Shown piece by piece: positions 45,742 to 53,994 of a stretch of 60,079 nt of DNA (its first letter is position 1; each line of letters opens with the position of its first letter). The notes beneath the pieces are model-generated. The model was not told the DNA's origin. It saw only the letters and a program-made list of their open reading frames with translations, and did not search any database. The translations under genes were made by a program, and so were the position numbers. Source of the stretch: Actinomycetota bacterium (GTDB taxonomy: Bacteria > Actinomycetota > Actinomycetes > S36-B12 > GCA-2699445); assembly GCA_020438795.1 (NCBI GenBank), contig JAGQTY010000020.1, positions 1 through 60,079 on the forward strand, in the 5' to 3' direction.

Positions 45742-46997
45742 TCTGAACGCAGCTTGCCGGCCATCTCGCCGAACTCGGCGTCACCGGTGATCCTGCGCAG
45801 GAAGTCGAGCTGCCGGATGTGGATCCGGTGATACGTCTCGTGCGGCTTGGTCCGGTGGATCGAGTAGTAGGAGGGCCCGCCGGGGTTGCGGATGATCGGG
45901 AACATGTCCTTGACCGTGCGCAGCACGCCACGCAGGACGAGGAGCGCCTGGGGGTTCTTGGTGGTCTTGTAGTAGTCATAGACCCCGAAGGTCGCGAACA
46001 TCAGGCCGTTGTAGACATGTCCGGAGCGCTCGATGTCTCGGTTCGGGTATTCCTCGAGCCACAGGTGATCCTCGAACACGTGAGAGACCGAGATGTCGTC
46101 GGTGGTGACCCCCGCCCGTATGAGGCTGTTGAAGGTGTGGTCGGCGGCCGCTCGCCACTTGTCGTTGCCAGTGACCTCGCTCAGTTTGACGAACAGAGCC
46201 AGCGCCAGGCCCTGTGCCATACCGCTGTACCAGGGCGGAGTCATCGTCTCGCCGGTGGCGCCGAGGGTCCACTCGAACCGGTAGGGGAAGAAGTAGGCGT
46301 CACCCTGATCCACTCGGGTCTCGAGCAGGCGCCGCGCCTGATCCCGGGCCTTGCGCAAGTAGTCCTCGTCACCGGTGAGGTCGAACGAGGCCAGCGAGAT
46401 CAGTCCGTAGCGGGCCTGCGACACCGGATGGTTGAAGGTCTGTCCGGAGCGAGAGGCGACCACCACCCCCTGCCGGTCCAGTGGCAGTGCCCACGCATCC
46501 TCAGCCTTCGGGAAGGGCTGAGCTTCCCTGAAGTACCAGCGGTGCCCCTGACTCAGCAGCGGTTCACGATCCTCGGTGAGGAACCCCCGCTCCAGGAGAT
46601 TGGCAGTGGTGCGCTGGAACCGGAACCGGAGCACCCGGCCCTCGGCGCCCAGACGCAGGCTCCGGGAAGCGGGCGTAGGGGTCAGGACTGCATCGCCCAG
46701 GTCGACCGGATCGACGAGGACCTCGTGCCGGCCGGATCGGACATCGGTGAAGGTGGTGCTGTCACTGGTGATGTGCTCATAGGCCGCCCCGGTACCGTCG
46801 GCCGATCGCAGCACCACGCGAGTCGCATTGCCGTCCAGGCCGCTGAGCCTCACCTCGACTGAGTGCGGAGGGCGGCTGAGCAGCGGCACGACAACCGCAC
46901 CGTCGGAGCCCTCGGCGAGTGCGTTGCCGTCACCTGAGGGCGCGGGCGAGACGAGGACGAGGGCAATCGCGATGATGATCGCTGCGAAGCTACGCAT
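45735..46997 (-). CDS. secreted D-glucuronyl C5-epimerase-like protein
   Basis: A 420-residue protein exported by a signal peptide (about 1-29). An N-terminal beta-sandwich region (about 40-140) is followed by an all-helical toroid (about 150-415) resembling the C-terminal catalytic domain of heparan sulfate glucuronyl C5-epimerase (GLCE). Matching features are PPWYSGMAQGLAL, HVYNGLMFATFGVYDYY and a late Tyr/His motif SYYSIH...YHRIHIRQL. The eukaryotic enzyme converts glucuronate to iduronate in a polymer; the bacterial substrate is unknown, perhaps an exopolysaccharide. Signal peptide plus catalytic-type aromatic residues argue for an active outside enzyme. Confidence 0.75.
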   Translation of the reverse strand: MRSFAAIIIAIALVLVSPAPSGDGNALAEGSDGAVVVPLLSRPPHSVEVRLSGLDGNATRVVLRSADGTGAAYEHITSDSTTFTDVRSGRHEVLVDPVDLGDAVLTPTPASRSLRLGAEGRVLRFRFQRTTANLLERGFLTEDREPLLSQGHRWYFREAQPFPKAEDAWALPLDRQGVVVASRSGQTFNHPVSQARYGLISLASFDLTGDEDYLRKARDQARRLLETRVDQGDAYFFPYRFEWTLGATGETMTPPWYSGMAQGLALALFVKLSEVTGNDKWRAAADHTFNSLIRAGVTTDDISVSHVFEDHLWLEEYPNRDIERSGHVYNGLMFATFGVYDYYKTTKNPQALLVLRGVLRTVKDMFPIIRNPGGPSYYSIHRTKPHETYHRIHIRQLDFLRRITGDAEFGEMAGKLRSDH

Positions 46998-47152
46998 CAG
47001 TCAGATTCCCGGTCGGACGGTGGCACTCGGATGCTGGAACCGGGTGTCGGCTCCGGTGCCAGCCTATGGCCATCGAAGGTCACTTCTTGGTAACGACGCC
47101 GGGCCTGTCGTGGGCCGATCGGGTGTCGGCTCACACGGCACTTGCGCGACGC

Positions 47153-47195
47153 ATCGAATATCGATACATTGATAATCATTACATCGATATTCGAT
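47153..47195. promoter_or_regulatory. 43-bp dyad operator upstream of the DUF2975/Xre operon
   Basis: ATCGAATATCGAT (47153-47165) and ATCGATATTCGAT (47183-47195) are perfect 13-bp inverted arms. The spacer contains TGATAATCA (47170-47178) on the same axis at 47174. The tract is very AT-rich in a GC-rich genome, and ends three bases before AAGGAGGT of the DUF2975 gene, so a bound regulator would block transcription. The likely binder is the Xre protein encoded at 47854. Confidence 0.75.
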
Positions 47196-47210
47196 ATAAG
47201 GAGGTGGCGA

Positions 47211-47852
47211 ATGGCTGCCAAGGGTGAGCCGCCCCGGTCGTTCTCGCAACTTCTGGCGGTGGTGCTGTTCGTGCTGTCGGCGGTCAGTCTGGTGACTGCG
47301 GTCGTGCTGCCCTTCAGCCGGCTCACCCAGACCGACGCCGTGGTCCGCCTCAATGTGGCCCCCTTGGAGAGCCATCTGGTCCTCGAGACGGCACCTGGTC
47401 TGCCCGAGGGCGTGGCGCTGGCCCCCACCTCTGAGGAGGGACTCACCGTCGATGCTGTGGCCAACCCGGACGGCTCGGACGAGGTGCCACCGGCAGGACT
47501 GCGACTGCTCGGCGCCCTGGGCACATCCGTCTGGGGACTGGCTCTGGCCCTGATCGCGTTCCTGCTCGGACGAATTGTCTTCACCGTGGGGCGGGGCGAT
47601 CCCTTCAACCCCGCCAATCCCGTCCGGTTCATCGCGATGTCATTGACAGTCATCATCGGATCACTGGCCGCGGACACGCTCAACTGGCTCGCCGCGAGCG
47701 CGTTCTACGACCACTATTCTCTGCAACCCCCGCTGGAGGTTGTCGCCTACTACTCGTGGACTCCGATCCTCCTCGGTGCGCTCGTACTGATCCTGGCCGA
47801 AGCGTTCCGGTCGGGGCGCCACCTCGCCCGTGACACTGAGGGGCTGGTGTGA
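47211..47852 (+). CDS. DUF2975 family membrane protein
   Basis: A 213-residue protein with four helices (about 11-32, 100-120, 142-163, 178-196). A loop of about 65 residues after the first helix lies outside the membrane. RIVFTVGRGDPFNPANPVRFI is the family hallmark (short cytosolic loop with GDPFxxxN). DUF2975 proteins are regularly encoded with a small Xre regulator (as in Bacillus YoaS/YozG), exactly as here. Function unknown. ATG 47211 with AAGGAGGT six bases upstream. One base separates its stop from the Xre start codon. Confidence 0.83.
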   Translation: MAAKGEPPRSFSQLLAVVLFVLSAVSLVTAVVLPFSRLTQTDAVVRLNVAPLESHLVLETAPGLPEGVALAPTSEEGLTVDAVANPDGSDEVPPAGLRLLGALGTSVWGLALALIAFLLGRIVFTVGRGDPFNPANPVRFIAMSLTVIIGSLAADTLNWLAASAFYDHYSLQPPLEVVAYYSWTPILLGALVLILAEAFRSGRHLARDTEGLV

Positions 47853-47853
47853 C

Positions 47854-48057
47854 ATGCCCGACGTGATCTGTCATCTCGATGCCCTGCTGACTGCCCGTGG
47901 CATGACGCTGGCGGACCTCGCCCGCCAGGTCGGCGTGACGCAGGTGAACCTCTCAGTGCTCAAGAACAACCGTGCCAAGGCGATCAGGTTCAGCACTCTG
48001 ACCGCCATCTGTGACGTATTGGAGGTGCAGCCTGGAGACATCTTCACGGTCGAGTGA
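47854..48057 (+). CDS. small Xre-family HTH regulator (YozG-like)
   Basis: A 67-residue protein that is just one helix-turn-helix domain: MTLADLARQVGVTQVNLSVLKNNRAKAIRF then LTAICDVLEVQPGDIF. It is the partner of DUF2975 proteins and is translationally linked to the one just upstream. As a dimer it would bind two symmetric half sites, and the dyad at 47153-47195 is the obvious target (autoregulation, inferred). Confidence 0.86.
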   Translation: MPDVICHLDALLTARGMTLADLARQVGVTQVNLSVLKNNRAKAIRFSTLTAICDVLEVQPGDIFTVE

Positions 48058-48179
48058 GGCTGTACACATCCCCGGCCCGTCGACCCCGTAACTCCGCGAA
48101 CACTTGATCGACCCCATGACGGTTCACTGCGCCCCAAAACCGGGAGCCAGCCGTACCAACACTGACGAAAGGAAATGAC

Positions 48180-48677
48180 ATGACGACCCCGACCACCACC
48201 ACCAACATGACGCCCCCGATGCCGCCGCCGGGGCAACCGGCCCGCGCCCAGACCGTTCCCGGTGTACCACCGCCGACGGGAGCGTTCCAGGGAGTGAGCT
48301 GGTTCGCCTTCGGCCTCGGCACCATCACTTTCCTCTATGCCGTCTGGTTCGCTCCCGAGGCGACGGTCTCTGACCGCTACTTCCTCTACTCCTCGTTCCT
48401 GTTCTCGCTGTTCGGCTGCCTGTCGGTCGCCAAAGTGGTCCGCGACAAGCAGGAGGGGATACCGGTCACCGCGCTCTACTTCGGGCTGTCGTATGTGGCC
48501 GCCATCGTGCCCTTCCTGATGGTCAGCTACAACCTCGTCTACGACTCGGACATGAGCTACTCCCACCGGGGGCTGCTGGGCATGGCCTACGCCCTGGCCG
48601 CTTTCGCCGTGATCGCGGTTGCGAAGAACGAGCGGGATCGCCAGGTCGCCAACAGGCAGCGAGCCACGCGGAGCTGA
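48180..48677 (+). CDS. YiaA/YiaB family inner membrane protein
   Basis: A 165-residue protein with a Thr/Pro-rich N-terminus (1-38) and two copies of a two-helix unit (about 40-90 and 98-150). Each unit ends with a family-type motif (VAKVVRDKQEGIPVTALYFGLS, then VIAVAKNERDRQ). YiaAB proteins are widespread, small and of unknown role. AAAGGAAA precedes the ATG at 48180. The 122 bases before it hold nothing recognised. Confidence 0.75.
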   Translation: MTTPTTTTNMTPPMPPPGQPARAQTVPGVPPPTGAFQGVSWFAFGLGTITFLYAVWFAPEATVSDRYFLYSSFLFSLFGCLSVAKVVRDKQEGIPVTALYFGLSYVAAIVPFLMVSYNLVYDSDMSYSHRGLLGMAYALAAFAVIAVAKNERDRQVANRQRATRS

Positions 48678-48827
48678 GATATCTCCAGTCTCATGAAACA
48701 ACCCCTGCATCCTGCAATGCGGTGGGGAATCCGCCTAGCGATGGTGCCGAGTCCTGCGGACGACCAGCGGGAGTGGCTCTGCTGGTTGTCCGCTGTCCCA
48801 ACTGGCTCCCCATCAGGGCGACAGCCG

Positions 48828-48856
48828 GGTCCGTCTCGTAGGCTGAAGCACGGACC
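48828..48856. promoter_or_regulatory. inverted repeat flanking a -10-like hexamer upstream of the Rieske gene
   Basis: GGTCCGT (48828-48834) and ACGGACC (48850-48856) flank TAGGCT (48839-48844), a TANNNT -10 candidate. Either an operator over a promoter or a short hairpin. The rest of the 218-base gap before the Rieske gene shows nothing else recognisable. Confidence 0.35.
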
Positions 48857-48895
48857 GGCACACATTGCGAGCATGATTCGAGCAGGGAGGCACCC

Positions 48896-49234
48896 ATGTC
48901 ATCGTCAATCCCGGCGCAGGACGTTCCTGAAGGCAGCGTAACGGGAGTCGACAGCTACGCGGTCGGCAACAACGGCGAGTACTTCGCAGTAGGGCGCCGA
49001 TGCCGCCACCTCGGGGCTGACCTGGCAGACGGGAGCATCGATGATGACGGTTGCCTCGTCTGCCCGTGGCACGGGGCGAAGTACGATGTGAAGTCCGGGC
49101 AGATGGTCCTGGGCCCCCAAGGATTCTTCGCCAGGATCCCCGGCCTCGATGCCGGGTTCAAGCTCCTGACAAAGGTGCTGCCCCTCAAGCGCGCCGACGT
49201 CCGGCGGGCCGGCTCCGATCTCGTGATCGACTAG
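48896..49234 (+). CDS. Rieske [2Fe-2S] ferredoxin-like protein
   Basis: A 112-residue soluble electron-transfer protein. The cluster ligands are C36 and H38 (CRHLGADL) and C56 and H59 (CPWHGAKYD), the classical CxH...CxxH. No membrane anchor, oxygenase or reductase partner is encoded next to it. The C-terminal 35 residues carry a PGLDAGFKLLTKVLPLKR extension. It may serve an oxygenase elsewhere; convergent with the FAD oxidase and overlapping it by four bases. Confidence 0.85.
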   Translation: MSSSIPAQDVPEGSVTGVDSYAVGNNGEYFAVGRRCRHLGADLADGSIDDDGCLVCPWHGAKYDVKSGQMVLGPQGFFARIPGLDAGFKLLTKVLPLKRADVRRAGSDLVID

Positions 49235-50634
49235 GAGTTGACCCCCGAGTCAGCTCCTCCGAGGCCGGTACGATCAACCCCGAGCCGGGCCCCGTCAGGG
49301 CCTTTGCGGCCAAGACGTGCCAGTAGCCGTTGCAGTCGGGAGGCGTTGGGGCCGAACGAATCCCGCAACTGCGCCTCGCTGTGGGTCGGGGGCAGGTCCA
49401 CCAGGTAGGTGGACAGGCTCAGTGGCATCAGTCGCTCGCGCGCCTGAGCCAGCCACCGCTGAACGGGAACCCGCTCATCAAGGTGAGCCCAGGGACCGTG
49501 CAGAGAGACGAGCCACGCTGCGTCCCGCGGCCAGAACGCCATGTCTCGTGGGCCCTCGGCGGAGCGCCCGCCGATCTGCTGCAGTTCCACGAAACAGCCG
49601 CGCGCCGGTATGGACGCACAGGTCGATCGCAGGGCCCGGCTCAGCTCGGATAGCCCGTCGGGCCTGATGAAGTACCCCGCACTGAGCTCGCCGACGTGTT
49701 GCACATCATGTTCGGCATTGTATGTGCCCGGTGGCGGCAGTCCAGGTTGCGCGGAGTACCGGCAGCTGTGCTCCGAGGCGCCGGAGGACAACAGTCCGCC
49801 GAGGCGCCGGGGCACTGGAGCGGAGGGCTGGGTCGCGCTGCACTCCACGTTGGCAGCAGTGCCCGACAGGACGATTGTGTAGCACTGGTCGGCAGGGGTG
49901 TGCAGCGATGTCGCCAGCCAGTCGATTGCGGCCACGGCTTCGATCTCCTCCCGCCAGGACCAGACCCGCCGATCAGCGACCGTGCTCACTCGCAGCTGAG
50001 TCATGACGCCGATCAGGCTCCCAACGCCTCGCAGCGCCCACCACAGGTCCTTGTCCTGCGCGGCCGCGCCCTGTGGGCCGATCTCGCGGATCGAGCCATC
50101 GGCCAGGACGGCCGTTACGCCTCGGATGTGGTCGCAGGTGAATCCCGCCTGTCTGGTCAGAGTGCCGATGCCACCGTGCAGGAAGAGTCCCATCCCGACG
50201 GTACCGGCGCGACCGACCGGTACCGTCCGGCCGCGGACAGCCGCGGTTGCGAGCACGTTCGCCACGGTGGCGCCACCGCCGACAAGGAGTTCCCCGCCGG
50301 AGAAGGCGACGCTGTCGAAATGGGGCTGCAGGTCCAGCACGACGGCACCATCGATGACACTTCGGGCAGAGTGTCCGCCGCCGAGAACCGACACCGAAAC
50401 GCCATGCGTCTGGGCGATCCGCAGTATCCGGCTGATGTCTGTGAGGCTCCGTGGCTGGGCCAGGCCCAACGGCTGACGGTTGCGGAGTTGGGTGTTGCTG
50501 AGCTGCGCGAGTCGTCGCCGGTATGACGCGGACGCCACAGAGATGAGATCGATACCAGCAGCCTCCAGGGCGTGCAGCGCCCGCCTCTGAGTGGGTGTGC
50601 TCAGAGCCCGATGATCGGGTTCTGGACCTGTCAC
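49231..50634 (-). CDS. FAD-linked oxidase (BBE-like, PCMH-type)
   Basis: A 467-residue flavoprotein. The FAD-binding domain has LGGGHSARSVIDGAVVLDL with H88 at the 8-alpha-histidyl site and GFTCDHI with C167 at the 6-S-cysteinyl site, so bicovalent flavin attachment is possible. A berberine-bridge-like C-terminal segment (FGPNASRLQRL) is present. Such oxidases act on sugars, alcohols or alkaloids; the substrate is unknown. GTG 50634 is preferred (GAGGGGAG eight bases upstream); the frame continues upstream to 50703 but would add an unlikely, cysteine-rich segment. No signal peptide is evident. Confidence 0.82.
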   Translation of the reverse strand: MTGPEPDHRALSTPTQRRALHALEAAGIDLISVASASYRRRLAQLSNTQLRNRQPLGLAQPRSLTDISRILRIAQTHGVSVSVLGGGHSARSVIDGAVVLDLQPHFDSVAFSGGELLVGGGATVANVLATAAVRGRTVPVGRAGTVGMGLFLHGGIGTLTRQAGFTCDHIRGVTAVLADGSIREIGPQGAAAQDKDLWWALRGVGSLIGVMTQLRVSTVADRRVWSWREEIEAVAAIDWLATSLHTPADQCYTIVLSGTAANVECSATQPSAPVPRRLGGLLSSGASEHSCRYSAQPGLPPPGTYNAEHDVQHVGELSAGYFIRPDGLSELSRALRSTCASIPARGCFVELQQIGGRSAEGPRDMAFWPRDAAWLVSLHGPWAHLDERVPVQRWLAQARERLMPLSLSTYLVDLPPTHSEAQLRDSFGPNASRLQRLLARLGRKGPDGARLGVDRTGLGGADSGVNS

Positions 50635-50707
50635 GGCAACACTCCCCTCACCACGGCAGCACACCGAGTCAACCACAACGGCGGCATCGTCACCGTCCCG
50701 CACAGAG

Positions 50708-50743
50708 AAGCTGCCCCCGCCGAATTCTCGGCGGGGGCAGCTT
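50708..50743. terminator. perfect 16-bp stem terminator
   Basis: AAGCTGCCCCCGCCGA (50708-50723) pairs with TCGGCGGGGGCAGCTT (50728-50743) over a four-base loop ATTC. It lies 25 bases beyond the stop of the leftward secreted-protein gene (50768) and upstream of the FAD oxidase gene, so it ends the former transcript and insulates the latter. Confidence 0.85.
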
Positions 50744-50767
50744 CGTCTTGGCTATTGGGTCCTGCGA

Positions 50768-51382
50768 TCACCTCACCTGCATCATCATGACGTCAGCCTC
50801 GATCTGACTGATCCCTGGATGTGAGCCCGGAGCGAGCAGGCCGCCCTCGTAGAAGCCCATGTTCCATTCGAGGCCGGGCACTTCGGTCTCGAAGTAGGCG
50901 AACCGGCCCTCATTGTCCGGACCGATGAATGGCAGGTCGATTCCGAACTCGATGTTCGGTCCCCACTTCTCCACCCACTCGACCGGGTAGGGCTTGGTGG
51001 TGGTCTGCCCGTCAGCGTTGCGGTACAGCAGGTGAATCTCACCCGTCGCCGTGCCGTAGTCGAAGTGGCCGCCGCGGATACGAAGCGTGGTCAGCACCTC
51101 CCTGCCCGAGGAGTCTTCCGCCTCAACGACGATGGACCCGCCGGTCTCGATGTTCTCTCGCCCGGACGTCACCTTCTCCCCGGTACGAGCGTCCGGGTTG
51201 CTGGTGGGGGAATCCAGGCTCAGTGCCTTCGGGGGTGCCGCCTGTGCGGCTGGAGCCAGCACCAGTGCCGGAACGAGGGCGACGAGCGCAGCCATCAGGC
51301 CGATCATCGAGGTGAGGATTCGCCGGCCCCTCCTGGACGGGACCGGAGCCACCGACTGCTGGTGTGTCGTGTTGTTCATCAT
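50768..51382 (-). CDS. secreted protein of unknown function controlled by the adjacent two-component system
   Basis: A 204-residue exported protein: basic N-terminus, hydrophobic core LTSMIGLMAALVALVPALVLA and cleavage after APAAQA-type sequence, near residue 47. The mature region is beta-rich with aromatic residues and no recognised domain; it has no cysteines. ATG 51382 has AAGGAG eight bases upstream and an adjacent ATG at 51379. It is divergent from the response regulator gene, with the phased CTAA repeats in between. Beta-rich secreted products of two-component targets are often wall- or stress-related, but that is inference. Confidence 0.7.
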   Translation of the reverse strand: MMNNTTHQQSVAPVPSRRGRRILTSMIGLMAALVALVPALVLAPAAQAAPPKALSLDSPTSNPDARTGEKVTSGRENIETGGSIVVEAEDSSGREVLTTLRIRGGHFDYGTATGEIHLLYRNADGQTTTKPYPVEWVEKWGPNIEFGIDLPFIGPDNEGRFAYFETEVPGLEWNMGFYEGGLLAPGSHPGISQIEADVMMMQVR

Positions 51383-51463
51383 TGCTTTGTCTCCTTCACG
51401 TGAGCCGTTGATCTGTCTGTTTCCTGTTGCGTTGTTCATGTCTTCATGGTGGGTTCGCCACCA

Positions 51464-51500
51464 CTAGCGGGGCGCTAACCGATCCCTAAAAGCACGCTAA
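51464..51500. repeat. four CTA(A/G) motifs at exact 11-bp spacing, candidate response-regulator operator
   Basis: CTAG at 51464 and CTAA at 51475, 51486 and 51497, each start 11 bp from the last (two read GCTAA). Eleven-bp direct repeats on one DNA face are the binding layout of OmpR/PhoB-type regulators. They sit between the secreted protein (leftward) and the OmpR-type regulator gene (rightward). An alternative ATG at 51516 for the regulator would bring them immediately upstream. Confidence 0.65.
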
Positions 51501-51593
51501 GAATGAGAGGCCGACATGGAGCTGGGCGCTGTGCCCATGCGCAGGTACGGACGTGTTCCCGCCTCGGCGAAGCTGCGCTGCTCCTCCCACGGC

Positions 51594-51599
51594 TATGGT
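51594..51599 (+). promoter_or_regulatory. candidate -10 for the response regulator gene
   Basis: TATGGT ends six bases before the ATG at 51606, consistent with a leaderless mRNA; no ribosome-binding site precedes that ATG. Confidence 0.4.
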
Positions 51600-51605
51600 G
51601 TGAAT

Positions 51606-52283
51606 ATGGTCGACGTGGTCCTGATCGAAGACGACCCGGAGCTGTCAGATGCGTTGAGCCGGGCGCTCAACAAGCAGGGCTATCCGACCACTGTGGCGAC
51701 CAACGGTCTGGACGGGGTCAAGACCGTTGTCGAGCGTGCGCCAGGCGTTGTGGTCCTGGACCTGGGGCTGCCTGACATCTCCGGTTTCGAAGTGCTGAAG
51801 ATGTTGCGTCCGGTGAGCAGCGTGCCGGTCATCGTCGCAAGTGCCCGCCACGACGATGCGGACATCATCCGGGCCTTCGACCTGGGAGCGGACGACTACG
51901 TCACCAAGCCCTTCTCCACCGCTCATCTGGCCGCGCGGATTCGAGCCGTCGTTCGCAGATCCAGCGTGAACGTCGCCGACGAGCTCCGGGTCGGGGAGCT
52001 CCGGATCGACCGGGCGAGCCACACTGCTTCGCTTCGCGGTGAAGAGCTGACACTGTCGCCCAAGCTCTTCCAGCTCCTGGCTCACCTCGCCGAGCGCCAG
52101 GGCCAGGTCGTTTCGAAGAAGGAACTGTGCACAGAGGTCTGGGATCTGCCATACGTCGAGACTGACAAAACGGTCGATGTGCATGTCTCGTGGTTGCGTA
52201 AGGCTCTGGGAGAAACGGCAGACAGCAACGGCTATGTCAGAACGGTCAGAGGCGTGGGTCTCAAGCTGGTCGACCCCAGATGA
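51606..52283 (+). CDS. OmpR/PhoB-family response regulator
   Basis: A 225-residue transcription factor: receiver domain (about 1-118; D9/D10, phosphoacceptor D52 in VVLDLGLPD, T/S79, K101) and winged-helix DNA-binding domain (about 128-222, LSPKLFQLLAHLAERQGQVVSKKEL and VDVHVSWLRKALG). ATG 51606 begins MVDVVLIEDDPE, the normal family start. An ATG at 51516 would add 30 non-conserved residues. Its ATGA overlap with the kinase gene shows they are a pair. Predicted to bind the 11-bp repeats upstream. Confidence 0.92.
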   Translation: MVDVVLIEDDPELSDALSRALNKQGYPTTVATNGLDGVKTVVERAPGVVVLDLGLPDISGFEVLKMLRPVSSVPVIVASARHDDADIIRAFDLGADDYVTKPFSTAHLAARIRAVVRRSSVNVADELRVGELRIDRASHTASLRGEELTLSPKLFQLLAHLAERQGQVVSKKELCTEVWDLPYVETDKTVDVHVSWLRKALGETADSNGYVRTVRGVGLKLVDPR

Positions 52284-53494
52284 GGCGCCAGATCATCCGG
52301 GCAGTGAGCCTGGCCTCCGGTGTCGGGATCCTGTTCGGCATCATTGTCCTCGCCCTCATCACCACGATCGATACCCGGATCGAATCGGAACGGGCCGCCG
52401 ATCGCGCCGCCCACATCATCGCCGACATGCTGAGCCACGCCGATCCTGCGACGGTCCCCGCAATGATCGAGGCAGCCCAGACGGATCTGCTCCACTTCGC
52501 GGTGACGACACCGACGGGAGAGTTCGGTGATCCGAGCGCCGTCGACGACTCCAGAGTCGTCAGTGCTGAGGTGATCCTGAGCAACGGGAATCCGGTGACG
52601 GTGCACGTCGCCCCCGATCCTCGACTGGTGGACGAGAACGTCAACATCTTCATCCTCAGTGAAGTGGTCCTGGGTGTGGTCGTGTGGGCGATCGCGGTGG
52701 GGATCGGTGTCGGAACCGTGACCCGGATGATCAGGCCACTGGAACATCTCGCTGCAATCAGCCAGCAACTCAGTGACGGGGACCTGTCTGCCCGCGCCGA
52801 CCTCGACGGACCGCCAGAGATTCAGGAGGTGGGAGGGGCGCTCAACTCCCTGGCTGACCGGTTCAGCCAGCGCCTGGTGGATGAGCGTGAAGCCGCCGCG
52901 GACCTGTCCCATCGTCTGCGGACGCCGCTCGCAGCGCTGCAGGCCGAGGCCGACACATTGAGTGATCCTCAGGAAGCAGCCCGCATCTTCGACAAGATCA
53001 GACGACTCGACCGCGACGTGGATGCCGTGATCCTTACGATGCGACAGAGCGCAGCGGGTGGGGATGGCGCCGGTGATCTGGTGGCTGTTCTGGCCGACCG
53101 TATCGCATTCTGGACCCCGCTCCTGGAGTTCGAAGGCCGGGAGTGTGAGGTGGCCGTCCCGGAGGAGGTGCCCGATGTCGCCGTTTCGAACGACGATCTC
53201 GCGACGATGCTGGATGCCCTGATCCAGAATGTCAGCGCCCACACCCCGGAAGGCGCAGACCTGCGGGTGGAGGTCAGCGTCGCCCAGCTCGTCACGGTGA
53301 CAGTTGCCGATGACGGCCCCGGCTATCCCAGTGAGCACGTGGTCCAGCGGGGCCATAGCGATGCTGGTGGCACCGGCCTCGGGCTGGACATCGTCCGCAG
53401 GATCGCTGTGCGCTCGGGCGGTTCCCTGCGCCTGGGCCGAGGCGCTGACGGGGGAGGTGCCGTGGCAGTGGTTTCGCTGGGACTGCGGCACTGA
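52280..53494 (+). CDS. two-component sensor histidine kinase
   Basis: A 404-residue membrane kinase with helix 1 (about 9-30), a short extracytoplasmic sensor region (about 31-122), helix 2 (about 126-148), HAMP (about 149-203) and the kinase core with H211 in DLSHRLRTPLAAL. An N-box-like QNVSAHTPEG, G1 VADDGPGY and G2 GGTGLGLDIV complete the ATP site. The sensor region holds no recognised domain and is too small for a large ligand. Overlaps its regulator gene by four bases. The signal is unknown. Confidence 0.9.
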   Translation: MRRQIIRAVSLASGVGILFGIIVLALITTIDTRIESERAADRAAHIIADMLSHADPATVPAMIEAAQTDLLHFAVTTPTGEFGDPSAVDDSRVVSAEVILSNGNPVTVHVAPDPRLVDENVNIFILSEVVLGVVVWAIAVGIGVGTVTRMIRPLEHLAAISQQLSDGDLSARADLDGPPEIQEVGGALNSLADRFSQRLVDEREAAADLSHRLRTPLAALQAEADTLSDPQEAARIFDKIRRLDRDVDAVILTMRQSAAGGDGAGDLVAVLADRIAFWTPLLEFEGRECEVAVPEEVPDVAVSNDDLATMLDALIQNVSAHTPEGADLRVEVSVAQLVTVTVADDGPGYPSEHVVQRGHSDAGGTGLGLDIVRRIAVRSGGSLRLGRGADGGGAVAVVSLGLRH

Positions 53495-53700
53495 CAGCCA
53501 GCCCTTGCCACAGCTGACAACGGCGATCAGCCTTCGGCGCTGTTCGCGACGCGGGTGCGTTGCGGTCTGTCCCTGACCTGCCAACACCGCTGCCTGCCCC
53601 GGCCCTACCTGGGCCTGTCACCGTTACTCCGGCGGGAGGCTCGGAGTGCATTCCGGGCGCTCACCTGTCACATTCGCAGCAACGCAGGATTGGAGCAGCC

Positions 53701-53994
53701 GTGGCCACTGAAGACGATCTCCGGGACGCAGCGGAACGCCGGTTGAAGGCTCAGCGGTCATTCTGGGCACTGCTGGGCGTGTTCGTGGTGGTCTGGATCA
53801 TCTGCTGGGGTGTCTGGGGCATCTCGTACGCCACCAGCGAAGTGCACAAGACACAGGGGTTCTGGCCGCTGTGGGTCATGTTCGGAACCGGCATCGCGCT
53901 GCTGTTCTCCGGCTGGAACGCCTTCGGGCCACGGCAGGGTGAGATCACCAACGAGCAGATCGATGCTGAGGTGCGCAAGATGAAGGGTCAGTGA
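53701..53994 (+). CDS. 2TM domain protein coupled to xylA
   Basis: A 97-residue protein with two close helices (about 24-44 and 57-75) and a charged tail ([16 protein letters not shown]), matching the 2TM domain layout seen at the end of kinases and in small stand-alone proteins. The GTG at 53701 follows GGAG; the frame extends upstream to 53560 without conserved content. Its stop overlaps the xylA ATG, a strong sign of co-translation with the xylose genes. The 206 bases before it hold no clear promoter hexamers. Confidence 0.68.
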   Translation: MATEDDLRDAAERRLKAQRSFWALLGVFVVVWIICWGVWGISYATSEVHKTQGFWPLWVMFGTGIALLFSGWNAFGPRQGEITNEQIDAEVRKMKGQ

